From: CAILZL01 sp050181835
Lineage (GTDB): Bacteria > Pseudomonadota > Gammaproteobacteria > Steroidobacterales > Steroidobacteraceae
Reading direction: 5' to 3'
DNA: 64,000 bases
NCBI GenBank assembly: GCA_050181835.1
Contig: JBFXCU010000002.1
Span: 124,001-188,000 of the forward strand
Position 1 is the first letter of the stretch. Each line of letters opens with the position of its first letter. The notes beneath the pieces were generated by a model, which saw nothing but the letters and a program-made list of their open reading frames with translations, was not told the origin of the DNA and did no database searches. Positions 52,134 to 59,769 of this stretch are shown in pieces. The position numbers were made by a program, and so were the translations under genes.

Positions 52134-54770
52134 TCATAATTTACACTCGCAAGCATTCTGTAGCTCACGTTTGCACAGGCGTTCGGTATGAGTTATCTGT
52201 GTAAGAAACATCGCCTGTGGAACTTCAGCGCAGGTGTTGGCATACAGCACGCTGCGCCATACCAATGAAGAATTACCGAGGCTGATACCGGTACGCTTAC
52301 CACTTTGGATGGCGCCACAAGATTGTGCTGGACCAGCCCACATCTCTGTAATCATGTTGTGCTGAATCAGCGCGCCTTCGACTAGCGCCCATTGGTGTGG
52401 CGGCGGGCCCTGATACCAGCTGGGTGTCATGGATATGGCACCGCCACGCCATGCATCAGCATGCTTAATTACGTTACGCGCTATGTTTAATCCATAGTTG
52501 GTGGTCAGTGGTGCGGAGTTCGGTCCAGCGGCCAATGACCCAATTATGCCGGATGAGCTACAACTGTTATCCCAGTCGTATTCGCCATCTATTAGATTAT
52601 GATGAATGTCGACAAAGCTGATGTAATAGTTGCCACGATAACAATCATTGCATCGGTCATCGTGTGCAGTAAATTGGTTCTGCACCAGTATTCCGTCGCT
52701 GTCGAACTGCTGGTTGTAGGCAACGACTGAATCAGCCATCTGCGCAAAAAGACTGATACCGCCCCCCTTCGGATTGTTGCGATTGCTCTTGAGGCAGGTT
52801 GGCTGACGGTGGTCGATTTTATTGCCGACGGCATAAACCTGCCAGAACTCTCGGCCAATACTGATTTGTGTCGCATTTGCTGTGGGAACTACATCCCATG
52901 TAGGTGTGATACTAAGTATCGTGTTTTCTCCGTCACGACGGTACGCGATGATCTTGCGGACTTGTCCCAGTCCTGGACCGGCGCCGATTTGTACCCAGTG
53001 ACCAATGTAGTATCCATCTAAGACTGAGTGGTTGTATTGGTGGCTAATCAGGGAGCCGCGAACCGTTATACTGGTTGCAGTTGCTGCAATCACATCAGTA
53101 GCGCTGTCCACAGCGAAGGTGTTGCCATTGTTATCAAAAGCGATCGCTTCACCATCGCCAACCTTGTCCCCAGTGCATGTTAGCGTGTTGCCAGAGATCA
53201 GCAATTGTTCCTGGTTTCCGTTTAAGTGCCAGAAGAATCCGGCACGCCATCCGTGCGCATCCTCAGCATTATTGAGATATTTGTCCGAACTGCCATCCGC
53301 GACATTATCAGAGAAGTCAAGCCGATGACCCGCGCCAAACTCCGTGGCAAGCGCACCCTGACGGTTATTTACATCTATCCAGCTTCCGGGATAAAAATGA
53401 TTGTTGGCAATGATTGAGTCGTCAATGCGGAAAGTACCTTCCGTGGTAGAGGCATCACCAGCTAGACGAATGCTTTCGTGATAGGCGCCAAAATCGTTAA
53501 AAGTAACAAATAGGTTCCTGATTGGTGCGCCGGAATCGGCGATGGCGAGCATTACCTTGTCAAACACATTGCCGGTGACGACAACATTTTCTATCGATGC
53601 AGGCGGTAGTTTTTGCGGAGTTGGTGTACTTCCGAGCTTAATAAATGGAGCGGCCTGAGTTCGGTGAGTATATCGTTGCAGGTCAGTGAAGTGAAAACCA
53701 CTAATGCTGTTGTCGCCTTCGACAGTAAATGTCGGCCGATGTACATCGGCGTTCCACTGAGTGTGACGAGCAATAACCGTTTCACCCTGGTCGCTACCAC
53801 GCAGACTGACATACCGTGGTATGCGTAATCCTTCTCGCGCAGCTGTGCCCAACGCACGAGCATCAATCAGATCCCATTGCCCTTTATCGAACTGGACTAC
53901 GCCTCCAACGATTGTTGCTGAATTTATGGCAAGCTGCAGGCATTTGGCATCATCACGACCATCATCGGCACGACAAGCACCAAAGCGAGTTTCACCGGGA
54001 TTAAAGACAGGCATAGTTGCAGGGTCTTTTCGGACTTCTAACATTTGGCCATCAACTGATGCCCAGTTTGTATCGTCACGGCTGAACTCGACTTGGTAAG
54101 TGCCGGGCGATATCCGCTCCGGTAACGACACCGTCGCAGAATACTCGTTCGCTCCTCGATGAGATTGTTCCGACTGTACCGATAGCACATATAGTTGCGG
54201 TCCGCTCAAGCGTACTTGAGGCAGTTTGCCCGACGCGGGCTGCAGATTCCGACCAATGACTTTAAGGTAACGCGGCAAAGCGGCCATAGGTTGACTGGCA
54301 TAAACATAGGCTGGGCTTACCCATAGCGGCCTAGCATCATTAATCAATACGGGATTGCTCCACTCACCCCGCGAATTGTGAGCCCAAAGAGCATAGGTCT
54401 GATTTGTAGTTAGTACTTCCGGAAGTCTAACGGTCAGTGAATAGGGTGTGTGATTGTTACTTACCACAGGAACAACGCCGGTGTGTGCCGTTGACTCACT
54501 GGGAAGTGACTCGGGTGGTGACGGTACCTTATCGGTGGAATCGATTTGCCGATACACAACCGTGTCATCCACTGAGAAACCATATCCTGGCAGTAGCAAC
54601 AAATCGTCTGGTTCACCGCGAACTGGACTCTGGTAGGCAGGCTGTGCATAGATGATCGGCTGTGCATATACATGCGAGCCCAGCAACGTGCATGCCAATA
54701 TCCGTGCTAGGAATTCTGTCGATTGGAAAGACTGCCGGGATTCACCATTAACTGGCGTACCACATTTCAT
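52134..54770 (-). CDS. Secreted right-handed beta-helix protein (pectate lyase/GH28-like fold)
   Basis: An 878-residue exported protein. A signal peptide may end near GSHVYAQP, after an atypically long n-region. Residues about 40–250 form two beta-sandwich-like domains (TPYSLTVRLPEVL ... YQVEFSRDDTNW). From about 270 a parallel beta-helix begins with FGACRADDGRDDAKCLQLAIN, the usual entry of pectate-lyase/GH28-like proteins (normally GAxGDGxxDDTxAIQ). Repeats of the type 'ISGNTL', 'IENVVVTGNVF', 'VAYNQQFDSDG' follow. In Wzy-type EPS clusters such proteins are often lyases, epimerases or depolymerases of the encoded polymer. Catalytic residues were not identified. It overlaps the acetyltransferase stop by 4 bp. 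Confidence 0.8.
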   Translation of the reverse strand: MKCGTPVNGESRQSFQSTEFLARILACTLLGSHVYAQPIIYAQPAYQSPVRGEPDDLLLLPGYGFSVDDTVVYRQIDSTDKVPSPPESLPSESTAHTGVVPVVSNNHTPYSLTVRLPEVLTTNQTYALWAHNSRGEWSNPVLINDARPLWVSPAYVYASQPMAALPRYLKVIGRNLQPASGKLPQVRLSGPQLYVLSVQSEQSHRGANEYSATVSLPERISPGTYQVEFSRDDTNWASVDGQMLEVRKDPATMPVFNPGETRFGACRADDGRDDAKCLQLAINSATIVGGVVQFDKGQWDLIDARALGTAAREGLRIPRYVSLRGSDQGETVIARHTQWNADVHRPTFTVEGDNSISGFHFTDLQRYTHRTQAAPFIKLGSTPTPQKLPPASIENVVVTGNVFDKVMLAIADSGAPIRNLFVTFNDFGAYHESIRLAGDASTTEGTFRIDDSIIANNHFYPGSWIDVNNRQGALATEFGAGHRLDFSDNVADGSSDKYLNNAEDAHGWRAGFFWHLNGNQEQLLISGNTLTCTGDKVGDGEAIAFDNNGNTFAVDSATDVIAATATSITVRGSLISHQYNHSVLDGYYIGHWVQIGAGPGLGQVRKIIAYRRDGENTILSITPTWDVVPTANATQISIGREFWQVYAVGNKIDHRQPTCLKSNRNNPKGGGISLFAQMADSVVAYNQQFDSDGILVQNQFTAHDDRCNDCYRGNYYISFVDIHHNLIDGEYDWDNSCSSSGIIGSLAAGPNSAPLTTNYGLNIARNVIKHADAWRGGAISMTPSWYQGPPPHQWALVEGALIQHNMITEMWAGPAQSCGAIQSGKRTGISLGNSSLVWRSVLYANTCAEVPQAMFLTQITHTERLCKRELQNACECKL

Positions 54771-55315
54771 CGCGTGAACTCTGGTCGAGCGCCGCGAATT
54801 TTAGCGGGGTTGCCAGCTGCAAAGCTCCACGCTGGGATATCACCGATTACTGTGGAACGCGCTGCAATGACCGCACCTTTGCCAATGGTTACCCCAGGTC
54901 CGACAAATACATCCGCTGCTACCCATACATCGTCGGCAATGGTTATAGCAGAAGCCACCAGCGGCATGACTGGATCGCGATAGTCGTGGCTGGCGCTGCA
55001 TAGATATGAGTATTGACTTACTGTGGCGTGAATACCTAAGCTGACGGGTGCAACGCAATAGCAGTCGACATCATTGGCCAAACAACTGTGCGCATCCATG
55101 TTTAGGTTCCAAGGTGCCCAGATGCGAGCACGTGGATAGGGATGCGCACTAGGAGCGATTGTCGCTCCGAACAGCCGCAACAACATGCGTCGCCAGCAGT
55201 GCAGAGCCGTGGGTGATGATCGGTATAGCAGTACCCAACATAGTTGCCATAGCAATCGTAGCAACCTATTGCGGGTTGATATTGAGACTGGTTGGAGTGG
55301 ATGGCTTCGTTTCAT
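54767..55315 (-). CDS. Hexapeptide-repeat acetyltransferase (WcaF-like)
   Basis: A 182-residue left-handed beta-helix acyltransferase. Hexapeptide repeats run through VDCYCVAPVSLGIHATVSQYSYLC and ITIADDVWVAADVFVGPGVTIGKGAVIAARSTVIGDIPAWSFAAGNPAKI. The catalytic histidine is in CSASHDYRDP. The ending AGNPAKIRGARP is the typical terminus of WcaF/maltose O-acetyltransferase-type enzymes. It would O-acetylate a sugar of the EPS repeat unit from acetyl-CoA. An in-frame ATG eight codons upstream (55339) is an alternative start. Confidence 0.9.
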   Translation of the reverse strand: MKRSHPLQPVSISTRNRLLRLLWQLCWVLLYRSSPTALHCWRRMLLRLFGATIAPSAHPYPRARIWAPWNLNMDAHSCLANDVDCYCVAPVSLGIHATVSQYSYLCSASHDYRDPVMPLVASAITIADDVWVAADVFVGPGVTIGKGAVIAARSTVIGDIPAWSFAAGNPAKIRGARPEFTR

Positions 55316-55445
55316 GAACACGGGCCACGCAAGTATCAATGTGACACTTGAATCAGTGGTGCAAGGCTATTTGGTGGTAGAGGTTCGTTGAACTCTAGCG
55401 AACGGCTGTTACAAATAGATTGCAAATGTCACACATTATTTTATA

Positions 55446-56279
55446 TCAGACCGGTTGCTGATTCTCCCTAGTCCGCAACTCCCGTACCTTTATATCTATC
55501 ATCAATTCGTAACTTGCACGCATTGTGCTGTAATACAAGCCGGGCAGGCCATCCAGCAGGCCGCGGCGCACGACATATAAGTAAAGAAACACAATCAGTG
55601 GCCGTGCCGGAAGGCGATAGGCGAGTTGTTTCAGGCTGCGACGGCGCAGCACTGGATCGCTGCGTAGCAACGCGCTCCATTGGACTGGTTTATTTCGTTC
55701 GGTCAAGGTGGCTAAAGCTTCCATGCTGGAGTAGCGATTGTGTCGTTCGTACCACCAGGCGATGCCTTTGCTGAACGGATAGTGTTCAAGATGTTGTTGC
55801 AATAATTCGATGCCGCCATCGGTCACGAACTCTTCATTGATCTCGCGCTCAACGCGCACCCGTTCGGGACGAACTAATCTTCCAAACCAGGTGGGATAAC
55901 CACTGCTTCGGCGTAGCCAGCGGCCGAAGAAGTGGTCCTTGCGGCGTACCCGAAACAGGGTGGTTGATTCAGCAGCTTTCGCTATGACGTGTTGTATCTC
56001 TTCGGCAAGCGCCGCCGGGATGCGTTCATCGGCATCCAGCATCAGCACCCAATTATGTCTATATTGAATCGAATGTAAGGCGGCATTTCGCTGGGCGGCG
56101 TAGTTGTCGAACTGGCGTAGTTCGACCCGCGCGCCCTTTGCTAGGGCAATCTCCACGGTACGATCGGTGCTGTGGGAATCGAACACGACAATGTCATCAC
56201 ACCAGGCACAGGACGCCAAGCATTCAGTGAGATTGGCTTCTTCATCAAGCGTGAGGATGAGAATCGAGATATTGGTCAT
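55446..56279 (-). CDS. Glycosyltransferase family 2 (WaaE/KdtX-like)
   Basis: A 277-residue GT-A enzyme. The nucleotide-binding start is ISILILTLDEEANLTECLASC. DIVVFDSHSTDRTVEIA and the DXD-type motif in NWVLMLDADERIP follow. RRKDHFFGRWLRRSSGYP and the C-terminal YYSTMRASYELMIDIKVRE are typical of LPS-core beta-1,4-glucosyltransferase-like (WaaE/LgtF) proteins. The ATG at 56279 places the family start at residue 1; a GTG at 56318 would add 13 unusual residues. It is divergent to the exosortase gene with a shared dyad-containing promoter region. Confidence 0.9.
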   Translation of the reverse strand: MTNISILILTLDEEANLTECLASCAWCDDIVVFDSHSTDRTVEIALAKGARVELRQFDNYAAQRNAALHSIQYRHNWVLMLDADERIPAALAEEIQHVIAKAAESTTLFRVRRKDHFFGRWLRRSSGYPTWFGRLVRPERVRVEREINEEFVTDGGIELLQQHLEHYPFSKGIAWWYERHNRYSSMEALATLTERNKPVQWSALLRSDPVLRRRSLKQLAYRLPARPLIVFLYLYVVRRGLLDGLPGLYYSTMRASYELMIDIKVRELRTRENQQPV

Positions 56280-56343
56280 GCAGGAGAAAATTAAAAATTT
56301 ATCGAACACTATATCCACTCCATATGACAGTGCTGATACGGTC

Positions 56344-56359
56344 TGTCAAATAAATGACT
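56344..56359. promoter_or_regulatory. GTCA-N6-TGAC dyad in divergent GT2/exosortase promoter region
   Basis: TGTCA-aataaa-TGACT lies 64 bp from the GT2 ATG and 71 bp from the exosortase ATG, almost the same geometry as the dyad at 47752. A second, everted pair (TGACAG ... CTGTCA, 56325–56348) overlaps it. Confidence 0.58.
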
Positions 56360-56430
56360 AGTCACGAATTTGCAATACACCTGCGGTATTAGTTTCCCTC
56401 TTTAGGGTATGACGAGCAGGCAGGATTGAT

Positions 56431-58035
56431 ATGTCGGTAAAGCAGGGACAACACGATGGGCAATTAAGTCCCGCACCTCCAGTATGGCGTCCATCCGCCA
56501 GTTTGATCGGCTTGACGGGTGTAATGCTACTGATCTCGATTGTGCCCTTCCTCAAGGGGCTGGATTTAATGTGGGGCTGGTGGCTAGATAGACCTGAGTA
56601 TAGTCATGGCATTCTGATGCCGTTATTGGCTATGTTTCTGATCTGGCAACAACGGGATCGCTTCGAGCAACTGCCGTTCACGGGTAGTTGGTGGGGTGTG
56701 GCGCTCACCGTGACCGGCGCGGTGTTGCTGTTACTAGGTCGGCTAGCTTCGGTATTGACGATTGTTCAGTACGCTTATGTCCTAACTGTTGGTGGACTGA
56801 TGCTGTCGTTGGTGGGGAGGCGTGCCGCGTCATTGTTGTTGGTGCCGTTCTTCATCTTAGTGTTGATGATTCCACTGCCAGAATTTGTCTTCAAGAATCT
56901 AACTGCTGACTTGCAGTTGGTTTCGTCAAAAATCGGTGTCGCTGTCATCCGCCTATTTGGGGTGAGTGTATTTCTCGAAGGTAATGTCATCGACCTCGGT
57001 ACTTACAAATTGGAAGTTGCCGAAGCCTGCAGTGGCCTGCGCTATTTGTTTCCCCTGATGACCATGGGGTTCATCATGGCCTATTTCTACAAAGCAGCGA
57101 TGTGGAAGCGCGCCATCATCTTTCTATCAAGTATTCCCGTTACGATTCTCATGAACAGCCTGCGCATTGGCGTCATCGGCGTGATGGTCGATCGTTGGGG
57201 TAATACCATGGCAGAAGGGTTTTTGCACGATTTTGAAGGCTGGATTATTTTCATGGTTAGCGCTGCGGTATTGCTACTTGAAATTGTAGTACTTAGTCGA
57301 ATTGGCCAGGACCGTCGTCCGTGGCGTGAGATTTTTGGTGTTGAGTTACCAGCCGCTACTCCTGCATCAGTGCCGCGACGTTATTGGAAACCTAATGCCG
57401 CATTTATTACCAGTTCTTTGTTAGTGATAGTACTCGCCGCAAGTAGTATATTTTTGCCAGAGCGGATCGAGAAAATCCCGATACGCAACAGTTTCGCGGA
57501 ATTTCCCAGCCAGATTGATAGTTGGATTGGAACGCGTACGGCCATGGAAGCGATTTATCTTGAGACGTTGAAGCTGGATGACTACATCATGTCCGACTAT
57601 CGGGGTGCGGGAGGTCAGCCGATCAATGTATATATGGCGTGGTACAACTCGCAACGAGGTGGTCAATCTACGCACTCACCGCGTACCTGTATTCCCGGCG
57701 GGGGCTGGAGTATCAGTTCACTGGCAACCATTAGCGTGCCACAGGCATCGATTGGTAATCGCGCGCTGTCAGTCAACCGTGCGGTGATTGCTAACGGCGC
57801 GAATCAGCAACTGGTGTACTACTGGTTTCAGCAACGCGGTCGGGTTGTCACTAATGAATACATGGTCAAGTGGTACTTGTTCTGGGACTCACTGACTCGC
57901 CAGCGTACCGACGGTGCGTTGGTAAGACTGATTGTGTCTGTACCAGATGGTTATTCTATTGCAGATGTGGAGCAGCAGCTGCAAGGTTTTACTCGCGCTG
58001 TTGCATCTCGCCTAGAAGCCTATGTGCCGAACTGA
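56431..58035 (+). CDS. xrtD: Exosortase fused to EpsI domain (VPLPA-specific, XrtD-type)
   Basis: A 534-residue inner-membrane sorting enzyme. The N-terminal exosortase half (about residues 25–290) has around eight transmembrane helices and the catalytic triad: Cys in AEACSGLRYLFPL (C200), Arg in NSLRIGVIG (R245) and His in HDFEGW (H266). The C-terminal EpsI domain (about 325–525; IGTRTAMEAIYLETLKLDDYIMSDY ... HSPRTCIPGGGW) follows a single transmembrane helix. The EpsH–EpsI fusion plus VPLPA-type substrate tails in the window point to exosortase D rather than A. Expected action: cleavage of VPLPA-CTERM proteins near the motif during export. It is followed after 9 bp by the MraY/WecA-type gene. 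Confidence 0.93.
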   Translation: MSVKQGQHDGQLSPAPPVWRPSASLIGLTGVMLLISIVPFLKGLDLMWGWWLDRPEYSHGILMPLLAMFLIWQQRDRFEQLPFTGSWWGVALTVTGAVLLLLGRLASVLTIVQYAYVLTVGGLMLSLVGRRAASLLLVPFFILVLMIPLPEFVFKNLTADLQLVSSKIGVAVIRLFGVSVFLEGNVIDLGTYKLEVAEACSGLRYLFPLMTMGFIMAYFYKAAMWKRAIIFLSSIPVTILMNSLRIGVIGVMVDRWGNTMAEGFLHDFEGWIIFMVSAAVLLLEIVVLSRIGQDRRPWREIFGVELPAATPASVPRRYWKPNAAFITSSLLVIVLAASSIFLPERIEKIPIRNSFAEFPSQIDSWIGTRTAMEAIYLETLKLDDYIMSDYRGAGGQPINVYMAWYNSQRGGQSTHSPRTCIPGGGWSISSLATISVPQASIGNRALSVNRAVIANGANQQLVYYWFQQRGRVVTNEYMVKWYLFWDSLTRQRTDGALVRLIVSVPDGYSIADVEQQLQGFTRAVASRLEAYVPN

Positions 58036-58044
58036 GTAAGCACT

Positions 58045-59679
58045 ATGCAATTGCTATTTTCGGCTTTGCTATCGATGGGCATTACAGTAATGCTGGTGCC
58101 GCTATTGATGCGCTATTCGGACAAACTGGGCGTGCTAGATCAACCAGGAGTGCGCAAAGTACATGTCACGCCAGTGCCACGGGTGGGTGGCATCGCCATG
58201 GCGGCGGGCATGCTGGTGGCGATGTTAGTGTGGGGGCCGGACACGGCGCTATTCTCTTCCTACCTTGTGGCGTTTTCGCTGCTGTTGGTGTTCGGATTTC
58301 AGGATGATCGGTTAACGCTGTCACCTAGCTGGAAATTAATCGGCCAAGTCCTAGCGGCGTTGATTGTGATGTACTTTGGTGGGATTGGTATCAGTACATT
58401 GCGGCATGTCGATGCGTATGAGCTACCCGTATGGCTATCCATGCCAATTACCTTGGTGTTCATCGTCGGCGTGACCAACGCCATTAACCTCGCCGATGGA
58501 CTGGATGGCTTGGCCGGTGGTACCACGCTACTTTGCTTGAGTGGGTTGTTATTGTTATCTCTGACCGTGGGCTGCGCTCAAGTGGCTTTTGGTTGCGTTG
58601 TGATTGTCGGGGCGGTGTTGGGATTTCTGCGTTTTAACACCCATCCGGCGCGTATTTTTATGGGTGATGCGGGCAGTCAGTTATTGGGTTTTTCCGCAGC
58701 AGTCTTCTCATTGCTTCTAACCCAGGATCGCGAATTGCCGTTTAGCGCAGCGTTACCTTTGTTGCTGCTTGGCGTGCCGGTGATTGATACCCTGACGGTA
58801 ATGACGGAGCGAATTTTAGACGGGCGATCGCCATTTCAGGCGGATCGTATCCATGTGCATCACCGCTTACTGGCCGTCGGTTTTGATCATCACGAAGCGG
58901 TAATTGTTATCTATGCAGTACAAGCGGCGCTGTTAGCGGCGGCTTGGTTTTTGCGCTTTGCTTCTGACTTTATGATCGCGACTGTATTTTCTTGTATTGC
59001 TATAGGCATTGTCACTATTTTGCGGATTGCGCGTCGGCGGCATTGGCGGTGGCGCGCTGCATCAGGCGGCAGGCAGAAGCATTCCTGGTTGCAAGTGCAG
59101 CTCGATTGGTTGCGGCAGAACCGGCGCCTAAATCGCTGGGCCGGATATGTCATTGGTGGTTCCATCATCGGCTACGCGGCGGTGTTGGTCATCAATGGCC
59201 TTGCCGTGCCTCGAGATATTCGATTGCTGGCGGTGGGCTCAGCGTTGGTAGTATTAGTTAGTGCCTTCTTGCGTCGGGGTGACAATCTTGCAGGATGGCT
59301 GATGCGAGCGGCGTTATACGTTAGTGCATTGATTGCGGTGTCATTAGATCGCGGTGGTGCATTGTCGCCTAAGTTGAAGTTGTACCTTGAATTGACTGTA
59401 TTTGGTTGCCTGGTGCTGGCGCTAATAATCCGGCTCTACCTATCGATGGACCGTCGTTTGCGTGTCACGCCATTGGATGTGCTGGTGTTGTTGGTCGCGA
59501 TTGCTTTGCCGAATCTGTCGGGTTCCGTAATCAGTGCTTATGCAGCGGGCTGGATGGTGGCGAAAGCGTTGTTACTGTTGTATGGGATTGAGAATTTGGC
59601 AGTGTCGAGTGGCCTGCAGTGGCACCTGCTTACCGGTGGCACAGTGCTGTTTCTGACAGCGGTGGCCATCTCCAGTTGA
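58045..59679 (+). CDS. MraY/WecA-family undecaprenyl-phosphate glycosyl-1-phosphate transferase with extra C-terminal membrane domain
   Basis: A 544-residue polytopic protein that would start the EPS repeat unit by moving a sugar-1-phosphate to undecaprenyl phosphate. The first 330 residues carry the PNPT signatures: VRKVHVTPVPRVGGIAM, NAINLADGLDGLAGG (Asp-rich catalytic loop), RIFMGDAGSQLLG and the HIHH-type loop RIHVHHRLLAVG. The C-terminal 200 residues add about six more transmembrane helices (SALVVLVSAFLRR ... LLLLYGIENLAV), beyond the usual 350 residues of WecA. Part of the inner-membrane exosortase/EPS unit, 9 bp after xrtD. Confidence 0.92.
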   Translation: MQLLFSALLSMGITVMLVPLLMRYSDKLGVLDQPGVRKVHVTPVPRVGGIAMAAGMLVAMLVWGPDTALFSSYLVAFSLLLVFGFQDDRLTLSPSWKLIGQVLAALIVMYFGGIGISTLRHVDAYELPVWLSMPITLVFIVGVTNAINLADGLDGLAGGTTLLCLSGLLLLSLTVGCAQVAFGCVVIVGAVLGFLRFNTHPARIFMGDAGSQLLGFSAAVFSLLLTQDRELPFSAALPLLLLGVPVIDTLTVMTERILDGRSPFQADRIHVHHRLLAVGFDHHEAVIVIYAVQAALLAAAWFLRFASDFMIATVFSCIAIGIVTILRIARRRHWRWRAASGGRQKHSWLQVQLDWLRQNRRLNRWAGYVIGGSIIGYAAVLVINGLAVPRDIRLLAVGSALVVLVSAFLRRGDNLAGWLMRAALYVSALIAVSLDRGGALSPKLKLYLELTVFGCLVLALIIRLYLSMDRRLRVTPLDVLVLLVAIALPNLSGSVISAYAAGWMVAKALLLLYGIENLAVSSGLQWHLLTGGTVLFLTAVAISS

Positions 59680-59711
59680 GTAACCGGATCGTCGCAAGTC
59701 TGTCACACAAG

Positions 59712-59727
59712 CGTCAAATGAGTGACA
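59712..59727. promoter_or_regulatory. GTCA-N6-TGAC dyad upstream of prsT
   Basis: CGTCA-aatgag-TGACA lies 42 bp before the prsT ATG. Just upstream TGTCA (59701) repeats with the same 6-nt spacing to CGTCA, so there may be two overlapping sites. Confidence 0.57.
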
Positions 59728-59769
59728 TACGCTGGCGATCCTGCATAAGGACTCAATTAAAAATTCATC

